This document shows positions 22,640 through 33,619 of a stretch of DNA of 64,000 bases, piece by piece. The stretch's first letter is position 1. Each line of letters opens with the position of its first letter. Source of the DNA: Botrytis cinerea B05.10 (lineage: Eukaryota > Ascomycota > Leotiomycetes > Helotiales > Sclerotiniaceae); NCBI RefSeq assembly GCF_000143535.2, contig NC_037324.1, forward strand, positions 930,001 through 994,000, in the 5' to 3' direction. The notes under the pieces were generated by a model. The model worked only from the letters and a program-made list of their open reading frames with translations, was not told the DNA's origin and made no database searches. A program made the position numbers and the translations under genes.

Positions 22640-23171
22640 ATGTGGTAAGATCTGATTATTCTCAACATCATTCAGCAATTTAACAAAACTTCAGTAAACA
22701 CATTCTCAACGCGCAAGTGTCCATTCGGTCGCCATGCTGTAGGAACAACCTCCCAAGATAGTCTTTCCGTACTAAACTCCAACCAAAGGTCGAAAATGGT
22801 TTGACTGTGCTGAGTGTCACCAAGAAACTGAATCACATCCTCTCAAGAAAACCACAGAAATGGTAATACACTGTCCCTACACCCCGCTCTCCTCGACCCC
22901 TCATACTAACCACAGTGTGAAGACATTCGCATGCAAAAAATGTAAGAAGGCATTCAGAAAGGATTTCGCCGATGAGACGGATGACGGAGACGAATACTGT
23001 CCGCACTGCGATAATCATTATGTTATCGATGCGATCGAGCCAAAACCAATGCTGAAATTCGAAGGCGAGGATGTCAGGAAGGACAGTAGAATGATTAAGG
23101 ATGATCGACTGCAAGGAAAAGAACAGAGAACTATCTTCGATGTGGAGGAGGCTCCAAACAAGTTGGGATAA
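22640..23171 (+). CDS. CHY-type zinc finger protein
   Basis: Four exons, 22640-22644, 22695-22738, 22789-22862 and 22923-23171, give 123 aa. The first coding exon is only five nucleotides (ATGTG). Splicing gives the family beginning MCKHILNAQVSIRSPCCRKW, then FDCAECHQETESHPL, TFACKKCKKAF and DEYCPHCDNHYVI: the full Cys/His set of a CHY finger. In intron 3 the acceptor must be the AAG ending at 22922; the earlier CAG ending at 22915 shifts the frame. Intron 2 has a TACTAAAC branch site. Yeast Hot13, a CHY protein of the mitochondrial intermembrane space, is a distant relative; for this short fungal subgroup I know no proven role. An ORF-based call from 22860 would lose the first 41 residues. 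Confidence 0.85.
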
Positions 23172-23417
23172 TACGACACGTCATGAACATGGAAAGTAAA
23201 AAGGGGTCTGAATTTAGCGGCATGGGAAATTGGGACGCAGAGCGAATGATTAATAAGAAGTTCATATGCAGATATGACAGAAGTAATACTGTTATGGCAC
23301 ATGGCGGTCAACATGAACTTGAGATGCATCAGAAGCATCAAAGCTGTGTCATTTCGTCGCTCATTGCTATATTACAGAGGCTCTATGAAGTGCAGAAAGT
23401 CATAAATATCAATCCAC

Positions 23418-24429
23418 TTATTGGGCAGCAGCATCGTCAGGTCCTCTCGCCAAGATTGAAGTGGTGCCTCCCGAACGACCACCCTTCTTCTTAGCAGCCT
23501 CCTCAGATTTCTCTTGCTCAATATCCTTCACATATTTCTCAATATCCTCCACTGGCAACATCTCAATGAGCTTGCCTGGTGCCATGATAGCAATCTCAAT
23601 ATTCTTCGCTCCAGTTTGGACAACCTCCAGTAAAGACTTGATTGTCAATTTGATAGTAGCTTCCCTATCCATATCATCCTTGTGGTTTCTCTCTAGGAAT
23701 TCTCGTACAGTCTTGCTTGATCTGCCGATAGCATTGGCTTTCCTAGAAGCTTGTTAGAATATTTGAAATCCATAGATAAAATCAACATACCATGCGGAGT
23801 AGATTCCAGATGGCTCTGTTTGGTATAACCTTGGAGTCTGATCGTTGGGGTCGAATCCGACAATCAAAGTACTAATACCAAACGGTCTAACACCACCACT
23901 TTGTGTATATCTTTGTTGCACACCAGCCACATACTTGGTGATGTACTCTATTGTAACTGGATCCTCCACAGTAAGACGATGTGACTGTGCTTCTAATCTT
24001 GCCTTGTCGACCAAGATTCTTGCATCGGCATTGAGACCTGCAAAAGCTAGGCAAACGTGGGTATCGACGAGACCAATTTTTGATGGCGTAATACGGGTAT
24101 CTTGTAACTTCATTGCGGAACGCTTCTCACATCCTAGAACGACAATATCCTTGCCCTTTACTCCGACGGCGCATGTTCCTAGATTGAAGCATAAGCTGTT
24201 GTCCACTGGTTGCTTATAGCTATTTTAAGTACCTCTCTTGACTGCTTCGAGAGCATATTCGACTTGGAAAACATGGCCATCCGGACTATGGCAACTGTTA
24301 GATTGACTTTGAAAGACGAATCAAGTCGTAAACTAACCTGAAAACTATTATATGTTAGCTACCTTTATTAATCTATTTGCCCAATGGAAATAGCTTACCA
24401 GACAACGCTCTATCATATCCTGAAGCCAT
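23418..24429 (-). CDS. PRE6: 20S proteasome subunit alpha-4 (Pre6/PSMA7)
   Basis: A structural alpha-ring subunit of the 20S proteasome. Five exons, 24429-24399, 24344-24338, 24285-24233, 24178-23791 and 23742-23418, give 267 aa. Exon 2 is a 7-nt micro-exon (TTTTCAG) that restores the proteasome alpha signature [20 protein letters not shown]; without it the frame is lost. Other typical stretches are [55 protein letters not shown] and [15 protein letters not shown]. The last matches alpha-4 rather than the other alpha types. The C-terminal tail is Lys-rich ([13 protein letters not shown]), also usual for alpha-4. It is convergent with the CHY gene (246 bp between stops). Confidence 0.95.
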
Positions 24430-24988
24430 AATTTATGATAATCTGAACCGTAAAGTGAAATTAAATGGAGTTTTGGGGTATTTTGAAAAGGATCGAAGCT
24501 TAATGGAAAATGCGGGAAATATTGATGAAGCTTGATGTTTGAACTGCAGGCAGCTCAGCATACGAAGCTACGCGACAGGAAGGTCCAACGGACATGAGCC
24601 TGGCTTTATAATCCTCAGGCATCAATTCAACAAGGCTGTAAATATGCGGGATGTCCGCCAAGGTAGCGCACGAGCCATGTTATCACAAGGCAAAATCACA
24701 GCCTTTCGAAATTTGGCCAAAACGCCCCGAGCCATTGCGAATCGAGTTCTTTCTCCAAATCCTCCAGACAATTTTTTTCAATCTCATGAAATCCTCAAGA
24801 TTCTAAACTTACAAGAAAATATGTATCTTTCCCAAAAGCCCCAAAGTTGAAAGTTCACTCAGACGTGCAACAAAACTTTTGGCAGAGATAGACTAATAAG
24901 CTTGGATAAAGCTCGCCATTGTGACCCCACTCTTAATTTCTTCCCCTCAAGATTTTGGGAAGCCTTCTTCAACTTGGACATTGCAAAC
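24430..24988. promoter_or_regulatory. Divergent promoter, PRE6 / DLD2
   Basis: 559 bp between divergent start codons. I looked for a yeast-like Rpn4 element (GGTGGCAAA) close to PRE6 and did not see one. The 103-codon ORF at 24539 has no family features. Confidence 0.45.
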
Positions 24989-26707
24989 ATGGCAGTTCGA
25001 TCACGCATTGCTCTCGCGGCCCGCAGGGCTAGAGTATCGCCGGCGTCATCTTCATGCTCGAAAATAAGATCGTTACGACCATTGACTCAAACTCGATGGC
25101 AAAGTACCGCCAGTACGGAGGACACTGAAGGGATAGCCAAAGGAACAACTGGCACATCGAAGACCATAAAATTTACATCCGAAACCTATCCTGATATCAA
25201 ACGAGACTCGAGGTTCGCAAAAATCACCGAGGAAAATGTGAAGTTTTTCAAGGATTTACTAGGGAAGGAATCTGCTATTATTGATGGAGTTACAAAGGAT
25301 GCTACAGATGATCTTGAACCTTTCAATGGAGACTGGATGCGCAAATATAGAGGTCATACAAGTTTAGTTTTGAAGCCTGGGTCCACCGAGGAAGTGAGCA
25401 GGATTTTGAAATACTGCAATGATAATATGCTAGCAGTTGTACCACAAGGTGGAAACACTGGACTTGTCGGAGGGTCTGTTCCTGTATTCGACGAAATTGT
25501 TATCAACATGAGCCGAATGAACCAAATTCGATCGTTTGATGAGGTCTCAGGTACTCTCGTTGTGGACGCTGGTGTTGTTTTGGAAGTCGCGGACAATTAT
25601 TTGGCAGAGCGTAAACATATCTTCCCATTAGATCTGGGCGCAAAAGGATCATGTCATATTGGAGGTAATGTAGCAACGAATGCTGGAGGTTTGAGGCTAT
25701 TACGATACGGAAGTTTGCACGGAAATGTTCTCGGAATTGAAGCAGTTCTACCAGATGGAACAATTGTGGATGATCTCTCCAAATTGCGAAAAAACAATAC
25801 TGGTTATGACTTGAAACAATTGTTCATTGGTGGTGAAGGCACAATCGGCATAATCACTGGTATCTCAATCATTTGTCCTCAGCGATCAAACGCTATCAAT
25901 GTTGCATTCTTTGGTCTCGAATCTTTCGAAAAGGTCCAAGAAGCTTTCAAAGAGGCGAAAGGTCAACTTTCCGAAATCCTCTCTGCTTTCGAACTTATGG
26001 ACAGCCACAGCCAAGATTTAGTTCAAAGAGTAACAAAAAACAAAAGACCATTGGAGGGTGAGTATCCTTTCTATTGTCTCATCGAAACCAGCGGTTCCAA
26101 TTCCGAACATGACCAAGAGAAACTGAATAATTTCCTCGAACATGTCATGGAGAAAGAAATCGTCTCAGATGGTACCTTAGCCGAGAACGCCACACAAATC
26201 AAGGCTCTGTGGAGCTGGAGAGAAGGTATCCCCGAGTCTCTTGGTCACTGGGGTGGTGTTTACAAGTACGACCTTTCCATTCCTTTGAAAGAACTCTATC
26301 AACTCGTTGAAGATGTACGGGAAAAAATCACTGAAGCTGGTCTCATCGGCGACACTGAAGATCACCCAGTCGTAGGCGTAGTAGGTTATGGTCACATGGG
26401 AGATTCGAATTTGCATCTCAATGTAGCTACTCGAAGCTACGATAAAAGAGTCGAGAAAGTACTAGAACCATTTGTATACGAATGGATTGCGAAGAGAAAT
26501 GGAAGTATCAGTGCTGAGCATGGGCTAGGCTTGGCAAAGAAGAATTATATTGGATATAGTAGGAGTGAGACGATGATTGGATTGATGAAGGGGATTAAGA
26601 ACCTCTATGATCCTGTAAGTTCTATTGCCATACCTCGAGAATTAGATTTGTGGATATGTACTGACTTTGCATAGAATGGAATTATGAATCCATATAAATA
26701 TATCTGA
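24989..26707 (+). CDS. DLD2: FAD-linked D-2-hydroxyglutarate / D-lactate dehydrogenase, mitochondrial
   Basis: This enzyme oxidises D-2-hydroxyglutarate (and D-lactate) to the 2-oxoacid. Two exons, 24989-26614 and 26675-26707, give 552 aa. The start is the first ATG (MAVRSRIALAARRARV), giving an Arg/Ala/Ser-rich mitochondrial presequence. The FAD-binding (PCMH) part is clear: VVPQGGNTGLVGGSVPVFDE, then PLDLGAKGSCHIGGNVATNA and GEGTIGIITGISI. The FAD-oxidase C-terminal half has GYGHMGDSNLHLN (metal-binding His) and SISAEHGLGLAKKNYI. The last exon encodes only NGIMNPYKYI, replacing a false 38-residue unspliced tail; NP.KY near the end matches the family. Dld2-type rather than cytochrome c Dld1-type by these motifs. 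Confidence 0.93.
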
Positions 26708-27581
26708 GTGGATATGAAAAGGCTTGCGGCTGTAGTTTAGGACAACACCACATGTTTATAAGGGAGTTGGATACCATCTTTGTTAAGCGGGAAGAGAAAA
26801 GTCAAGTGAATGAAGGATGTTATATATTCATACTGTATATCAAAACTCTTGAAGTATACAACACTCATTATGAAACAGCGAGACGTTTCATGCACAACTG
26901 AAAGTTTTGACCTCAAGTACTGAAATAACTTGATGCTTGCTCATTTACTTTGTACTCATGCATTGTAAATATCAGTAATACCCTTTCAACTGATGCCTCC
27001 AACTTAGCTTGTACCTCTCGTCTCATTTTCAATTTCTAGTTCTGATCCCATATCTACAAGAAGTCTTCCCACAAATTACCAAAAACTCAATCCTTTTATA
27101 AAACCGGTATCAGATAAATCAGACCTGAATTAACGATATCGTCCAAGAAGCTTCACACAACCCATCATCACTTCAAAAGAATCCTCTTCTATTAATCCTT
27201 ATTTATCGTTCGCAAAATCCAAGTAATTACAGATCTGACCTTTTCGATTGTCGCGATTACCATTAACCCGTGCAACAGCGCCGTGACAACCTAGTGGCCC
27301 AAATCTTCAATATCTCAGCAATTTCGTACCCCGCCACACAGTTACATAAAATATCAGCTCTTATCAATCCCGCACTGAACCCCCCGCATGAGCGCACGTC
27401 ATATTCTCTCCACCTGCCTTTCCGAGCGACCAAAGTAGTAAGCCGAGGAACATAAACATACATATCCGTGATCACCGCACTAACCTATATATATATATAC
27501 AGAACCCTCACCCCCCCCCCCCCCCCTCCTCATCCTCATCCCTCCCTCCAAATCTCCAAATCTCCAAATCTCTCTCGCAGC
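26708..27581. other. Intergenic and leader of the glutathione transferase gene
   Basis: 874 bp. It contains a TA dinucleotide run and a 16-base C homopolymer just before the downstream ATG (listed separately). No coding signal was found in the rest. Confidence 0.5.
27486..27526. repeat. (TA)n run and C16 homopolymer in the 5' flank
   Basis: An alternating TATATA tract at 27486-27499 is followed by sixteen consecutive C bases at 27511-27526, then by CCTCATCCTCATCC-type sequence. The TA run, about 85 bp before the ATG, could act as a TATA element. Homopolymer length may be inexact in assemblies. Confidence 0.85.
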
Positions 27582-28409
27582 ATGTCCAACCCCTCACCCC
27601 TCGTCCACTTCTACGACCTCTCCGGACCGCAACCCTGGTCCCCCGCCTGCTGGCGCACGCGCTACGCGCTCAACTACAAAAACATCCCGTACCGCGTCGA
27701 GAAACTCTCCTACCCTAGCATCGCACCGCTTTGCCAGTCCCTCTTTCCCGCTATGCCACTTCCCCGCGCTACTGTGCCTATTATCCAGATTTTAGAGGCG
27801 CCCCAATGCGCCCTGAATGATTCCACGCCGATTGCGCAATTGTTGAACGAGAGGTTTACGGAGGGCGATGGGTATCGCGATTTAAAGGGTGTGGACGAGG
27901 TGCGGGCGTATGAGGATGAGGAGGTGCGCGGCTTGGGGGGTGTGATTTTGAAGTGGATTGTCTATGATGTTTTTGAGAATGCGTTGGATGGGGGGGATGG
28001 GTCGAGGGAGTATTTTAGGAGGACGAGGGAGGAGTTTTTTGGGTGTGGGTTGGAGGATGTTGTGGGGGTGAGGGGGGGTGGGGAGGCGGTTTTACTCGAG
28101 GAGTTGAGGGGGAGGTGGGCGGGGTTGAGAGAGAGGATGAGGAGGGATGATGGGGAGGGTGATCGTGAGTTTTTCTTTTTTCTTTTTCATTTTCTCTTTG
28201 TGATTGCTTGCTTGTTTGTTTGAGTTTGGTTTTGAAGTGAATGAGTGGAGTGCTGATGATAGATAGCGACGTATGTGGATTTCTACGATGCTGCTAATGT
28301 GAAGTGGGTTGGGGCGGCTTCGGAGGAGAAGTTGCAAAAGCTTATGGATTTGTATGGAGATGATACTTTTGTCAAGTTGATGAAGAAGGTTGAGCCGTGG
28401 TCTCGATGA
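27582..28409 (+). CDS. Glutathione S-transferase, fungal etherase (LigE/GSTFuA) type
   Basis: Two exons, 27582-28164 and 28267-28409 (donor GTGAGT, acceptor ATAG), give 241 aa. The thioredoxin-like N-terminal domain carries the etherase-type pattern FYDLSGPQPWSPACWRTRYA, then LNYKNIPYRVEKLSYP, with PLPRATVPII and a DSTPIAQLL segment for the glutathione site. The helical C-terminal domain ends with PTYVDFYDAANVKWVG, encoded by exon 2. The likely role is conjugation or ether cleavage of aromatic and xenobiotic compounds; the substrate is unknown. Base composition switches inside exon 1: the first 250 nt are strongly C-rich on the coding strand and the next 300 nt strongly G-rich. Confidence 0.85.
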
Positions 28410-29397
28410 TAAGCGAGTAGAAAGCAGATGCGAAATAGTGGAAGGGAAAGCTAGTAGCGGAAAAAAGGGTGCAAATCGCTAATATCTGGTATGATTGATT
28501 CGACAAAAGGTTTACTTATCAAGTTGTGGTCAATTGGAATTTGAGTTATACCGCGTAAACTATCCCTCTATATGATAAAGAGAGTCTTATGCCTAAAGAA
28601 TTCTGTGCTACGATTGTCATACCCTATAACAAGTCTTCAACGCAAATATATTATGTCGCGATGGCTTAACTTGTCGCTCAGTATCGGGGAGAATTTAGTC
28701 CAAATGGCCGTCTGTAAAGCCCAAGGAAAGAAAGAAGAAAAACGATGCACAGCACATTCTAGGGACTGGTAGTCCCATAAATATCTTCTGCTCAAAACAG
28801 GACATTGTATGTCATCCAGCACAAATTGAGTTCTGGCACCATCTAGAAACTACGTTTCTAATTGAAGCCATGCAAAAACCGACGTGTAGCATTTCCATCG
28901 ATCCAGAAATTTTGATCTCATGATTATCGGACTTGAACGTCGCAGTTGAAATTGAAGCCGAGAGAGAAAAGCACCATTCTCTACCCGTATTGATCCCGAA
29001 AGAAAGAAATATTATCGTCAAAGAGTCAAGAGAGAAGATATTCGACTCCGGGGCTCCAACATCTTTCGAGTTTGTTCGGTTCATCATCAATGGTGATGGA
29101 TGCAGCCAGTCCGCCAACTGCTGATGATATGACTCTGAGTAGAACTCTTCAATTCTTCGAATCGAAACAGCTTGATGTGCCATGATTTGCAAACGTGAAA
29201 TAGTATAGAAATATGAAGCTCCTATGAAATTCATTATTGTATGCTGAACACAAGTTAAGTTATAAGAAGAAAACTCCTGCCTAAGCACACAAAAATCCAA
29301 TCATTCCGTCCAGATATACAAGATCGGGATACAAAAAGCCCGAAGAAGTACCCCCTCAACCATTTTGCAAGGTCAAGACCAAATCAAAATATCATGA
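28410..29397. other. Intergenic; one unclassified antisense ORF
   Basis: 988 bp. A minus-strand open frame of 162 codons (29300-28812) has no family features, no splice signals and a generic composition, and a plus-strand frame overlaps it. I do not accept it as a gene without transcript evidence. Confidence 0.4.
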
Positions 29398-31550
29398 TTA
29401 ATCAACCCATTTCCCGGGTATAGATAGATTCGCAAGATCAGCTTGAAGTGGATTCTCAATGAGTTCCCAAAAAATCCCCGCATATTTATCCGTCCATTCG
29501 ATTGCCCAAAATTTCCAATCCTCAATACGAGGTCCATACTTGAATCCTAAGATATTTTCCACCTTCCAAAGTGTATAGAGATCGAAGATATGACCCATTC
29601 TTCTCTTCTTATAAATTGAAGATTCTATCTCACCGTATGCATTGAGATCGATACCTAAATCGGTCAAAAATTCAAGCCATACCTTGAGGTTATTGGGCAT
29701 TCTTTCATCGTGGTCCTCAAATGGCCCAAACTGACTTTGCAGTATCGTTTCGCCATATTCGTTCAATGTATGTATTGACATACCGGCCGACGTCATTTTC
29801 TTGACGAGGTCCAGCCTTTTATCTTTGAATTCATCCTGCCAACATTTTAAGCAAACTCTAAAAAAGAATTCCTTGACGACAAAACCATCACGATGCAGTG
29901 CAACGTTTGCCTGAAAATTAGGATCTACAAGATATGATAACATCAAGTTTTGAGATCGTACACTAGGAGCGTTCAAAAACCCCAAAGCAATACTCACCTT
30001 ATCTATGAAGCCCATCTCACCAGAACTCATAAACGTGTGCTGTTGAATGTAGTGAAATATCTCTTCAGGACCACCAGCACTGATGACTAGCATGTCGGTC
30101 TGATCAATCAGCTCTGAATCTGCCCCTGCTTCGACGAGAGTTCGTAGGATGTCAAGTGCGTGAGTAGGATCAACTCTTCGAGAATGATATGTGTAATTGG
30201 ACCAAGCAACGGAAATAAATGCTGCTAATGGTGTATCGCTAAGGGCAATTAGCCACGTAAACTAATTTGAAATTAGATACTCAAGACTGATTGACCTACC
30301 CATATGCAGCCTCCTCACTGGAGATATCTGCTCCTTTCGCCAGGAGAAGCTTACATAAACCAAGATGGTTATTTGAGGCAGCTATCTAAATCAAAATCAA
30401 TTGTCGATAATTAAATAAGTCTGCAACAAGTCCGTGTACAACTTACATGTAGAGGCGTACCCTCTTCCCAAGGATATTGCAAAGAGCCTCCCACAAACTG
30501 ATCGTTCACAAAAGCCATTCGTTTTGCTAACATCTCCTGTACACCAACAACATCTCCGGCTACTAAGGCTTTATAGAAATCTGATTTCTGGTCCAAAGTA
30601 CGATAAGTCTGGATGTTGATGTTCCACCTCAGAGTTGATAGATCTTTGGTGTACATACATTGCCACGCTCTATTTGAAAGCCATGCTGGGGGTTTGTATT
30701 TCGCTTCTGTTTCTTCGAAGCGGTTTCTTTTTCGTTTTTGTTGGGTCTTTCGAACATCAACCGAGCCCAATAGATAGACAGACCAATTCAACGAGTAGAC
30801 CGGACTAGAAATCTGTGTCGAAGTATCATCTTTGGGTACAGAGCGCGGGGTTGAATTGCTGTCGGATTTGAAGTTCTGTGGCTGTGTAATTATTGTATCA
30901 TTGTTCAGTGGCACTAGAGCATCCATCGAAGAAGTTTGGGTGGTTGGATTCGACAATGGCGGTGCTGGAATAAGCTTCTGATGGTTTATCAAAAACTGAT
31001 CGAGAGAAGCCTGTATTTTTAACTCGAAGACTGGAAATTGTTGTTGGAGAGTGGCACTGCTACCTGTGAATAACTCGCAGTCTTCCAAAGGGAGCACTGA
31101 CAGAACTCACTTTGTTTGCCATGTAATAGCGAGATTCATCACTTTTGAAGCATTTTTCATCCTCTTCTTCAACCTCTTGAGTTGATCATTTTTCAGTACC
31201 ACCTTCGTGGCACCTAATTTGCTTCTCCATTTATTGCTTGACTTCATCTCCTTCTCAAGGACCTTTACGAGCTCGTTTAATTCATTTGAGGAATCTTCGC
31301 ACAACTTTAGACTATGCTCAAGGAAAGTGTCCGAAGGCCTGCCAGAAGAAGTCATTCTGGCCTGGCTTTCAAGGATACTTCGAAGTATCAAATGATGGGT
31401 ATCGATCTCTCGCACCAGATAGCCAATGTCGTCGGGCGCATCTTGAATTTGATCCCAATAACCCTTCAGCTTGATAATGCTCGAAACAAGATTGCTCGCC
31501 AGTTGAGCAACACCGATGCCACTAGCAACGGTACCAAGAACTTCTGCCAT
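29398..31550 (-). CDS. STAND-type fungal N-terminal domain plus ankyrin-repeat protein
   Basis: Four exons, 31550-31111, 31059-30447, 30385-30300 and 30238-29398, give 659 aa. I start at the ATG followed by AEVLGTVASGIGVAQLAS, because this is how fungal STAND (NLR-like) N-terminal domains begin; an in-frame ATG 150 nt upstream adds leader-like sequence. Residues 1-145 are helical (HeLo/SesA-like 'fungal N' domain: SSIIKLKGYWDQIQDAPDDI). A Ser/Thr/Pro linker follows, then ankyrin-like units near 325-430 (DFYKALVAGDVVGVQEML, GTPLHIAASNNHLGLCKLLL, then DTPLAAFISVAW and LDILRTLVEAGADSELID). There is no NACHT or NB-ARC P-loop. Such N-domains act in nonself recognition and cell death in other fungi; here this is inference. 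Confidence 0.7.
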
Positions 31551-33619
31551 GATGTTATGCAGTTCTAGTTTGTGAATCGTTAAAAGGAAAATAAATTGAA
31601 ATAGAATTGTAAGACTGTCAGGTTTTTGAAGTGTCCGAGAAGATACAGCCTCAAACTGGCTGTGCTGACTCCAACTGATGTGTGCATAATCAGTACCCAA
31701 TCAACCATGATTATCTCCTCTCTCCAGGGAATGCTTGCTGATCCAATAACATTGAAGTATAATTTGGAACAAGAATATTTTGGAAGAATATTTTTGATAT
31801 AGCAAAAGTAGGCATCTCGTACTCATCTACAGGTTACAAGAACAAGGAGGAAGTATTTGATGAATGAGATGAGGAGGTGTAGATGAAAGTTGGTGAGCTT
31901 ATTTAGTCGACCATTTATGCTATTTTGTCGTGTTCTTCAGAACAGATGTCAAGATAGTGGGAGAATTGAAAATATCCCTGGATCCAGAATAGTAGAAGAA
32001 ATATAAAATTGCTGCAGTTTCCTATTCCACATTATTCGGATCCCATCTAGCAAAAGCGCAATCGTCGACGTATGAAGTAGCGATGCATATAATCGATGAT
32101 GGTCTCTTCCAAGTAGCTTTCTGTGAAGTCACTCGCCTACCTGGGTACCACCGTGTTGAAAAATCTCGACATCCCCTCCAAATCCCACTCCGAAGTCCAT
32201 TTTCCCAGATAGAAACAGCTTCACGTACATGACGATGAAGACTCTGAGTAGTAGAGAAGATGCAGTGTCGAATCTTGAGAGGAATCATCATCTACTTCTA
32301 GAAAGAATGCTCTTCAACTACGCCACAAGCTAGTTTCACATTAATCTCCTAGTTCGAACCCTATGTATTACCCACCCAGACACCCCGGAATCAATGGCGT
32401 AGAAGATGGATTCCAAATAAGCAAATATTGATTGAGGAATTGTCTCACCTTACTGACATCATAATCATGGATGATTCAGAAGAGAGAGAGAGAGAGAGAG
32501 AAAAAGAGAAAGAGGAAGAAAAAGAAAACATCCTCACGCATGTTTCCAAGTTCCCTAGTGCGGTACGGTACTTGTGTTAGTCAACATGTCATCAATTTCC
32601 CCGCCAAGGTTCCCTCGTCTCCAAAAGAATCACGAGCTCCCCACGAGCCCCAGCCAAGCCCCCCAGACCGGCTCCACACGATCACCGCCCACCCACAACC
32701 ACTCATCCCGCCTCATCCCCACCCGGCCCGGCTCCGACCCGCTCCTAGTGCATTCCACCTCCGTGATTCACGAACCTTAAATGAATCGAACAATCAATTG
32801 CAACCATAGCCACGACCACGTGAAAAGACAACGAGTGAGCTAGCTAGTGAGCTATACCGCGGAATTATCCATCTCGCTGTCCATCGTCTGTCTATCATTT
32901 ATGATCTACTTCATAGCTAGATTATCTTGGAGATTAGTGATGGATATGTATCGATACTTACATAGCTATCCTATATCCTATGCAGTATATGGAATACCCA
33001 TTCTAGTAAGCCATCTGAATGTGAGATATTGGAGCTAACCAACCCACAACAAAACAAATTATCGATTTTGATTTATTTACTCTTGCCATAAACCCCCATA
33101 CTAAATAAATAGCCCCCTCCCAAAAATAGTATACTTTGAGAGAACCCTCTTTTCATATCCCTAATCTAGTCTCGGGGAGATCATCACAAACCCCTTTGAG
33201 ACTCATGCCGCCGCTTTCCACACGTTTTCCACTCATCTAGATACACCGCACATTATCTTACGAATAGCGGGATGAGAAATATCATTGGCATTTTATATTT
33301 CTATGTACATCCAGCTCACCGGAGATAATCTTACAGGTTATTGAATTTCAATAGGAAGTCGAGTGTAAATAACGATAAAAATAAAATGTATAAAAAATCA
33401 AGGTATGAACTGTGACTGTAACTGCAATTTCTCTACACATCCATCCCCAGGTATATTTTCTACACTCTTGCCATACCAACAATATGCAACATACCACCCA
33501 AAAGAAAACACCATCCCAACCATCAGCACCAAATACCGTATCCCAAAACCCATCCCATCCCATCCCAACCTAGTAAAAATACACCCTTACAAACCCCAAC
33601 TCCCTAACAAACTCCCTCA
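31551..33619. other. Gene-poor stretch, about 2.1 kb
   Basis: I see no credible gene. It holds a GA microsatellite (32479-32528), a C-rich stretch (32630-32760) and AT-rich sequence (32890-33400). Small ORFs on both strands lack any family signature. Confidence 0.5.
32479..32528. repeat. (GA)n microsatellite and purine tract
   Basis: About eleven GA units (32479-32500) run into an imperfect A/G-only tract. Directly readable. Confidence 0.9.

Noticed and set aside
22860..23171. Reading the CHY gene as a DPH3-like CSL zinc finger
   Set aside because: The spliced N-terminus (MCKHILNAQ.., PCC, CAECH) and the CPHCDNHYVI part fit the CHY family, not the CSL motif.
26615..26674. Unspliced 38-residue C-terminal tail of the D-2-hydroxyglutarate dehydrogenase
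   Set aside because: GTAAGT..CATAG signals and the conserved NGIMNPYKYI end after splicing show that it is an intron.
27511..27526. C16 homopolymer considered as a structural or regulatory element
   Set aside because: It lies in the leader and could simply be a microsatellite or inexact base calling; no evidence for function.
28812..29300. Minus-strand open frame of 162 codons
   Set aside because: No recognisable motif, no splice signals, and an overlapping frame on the other strand; kept only as a remark on the intergenic stretch.
31551..31700. Upstream in-frame extension of the STAND/ankyrin protein by 50 residues
   Set aside because: The extension is hydrophobic and leader-like, and the family begins at MAEVLGTVASG.
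32351..32375. GTTCGAACCC-like tRNA B-box
   Set aside because: No matching A-box, anticodon arm or acceptor stem could be folded around it on either strand.
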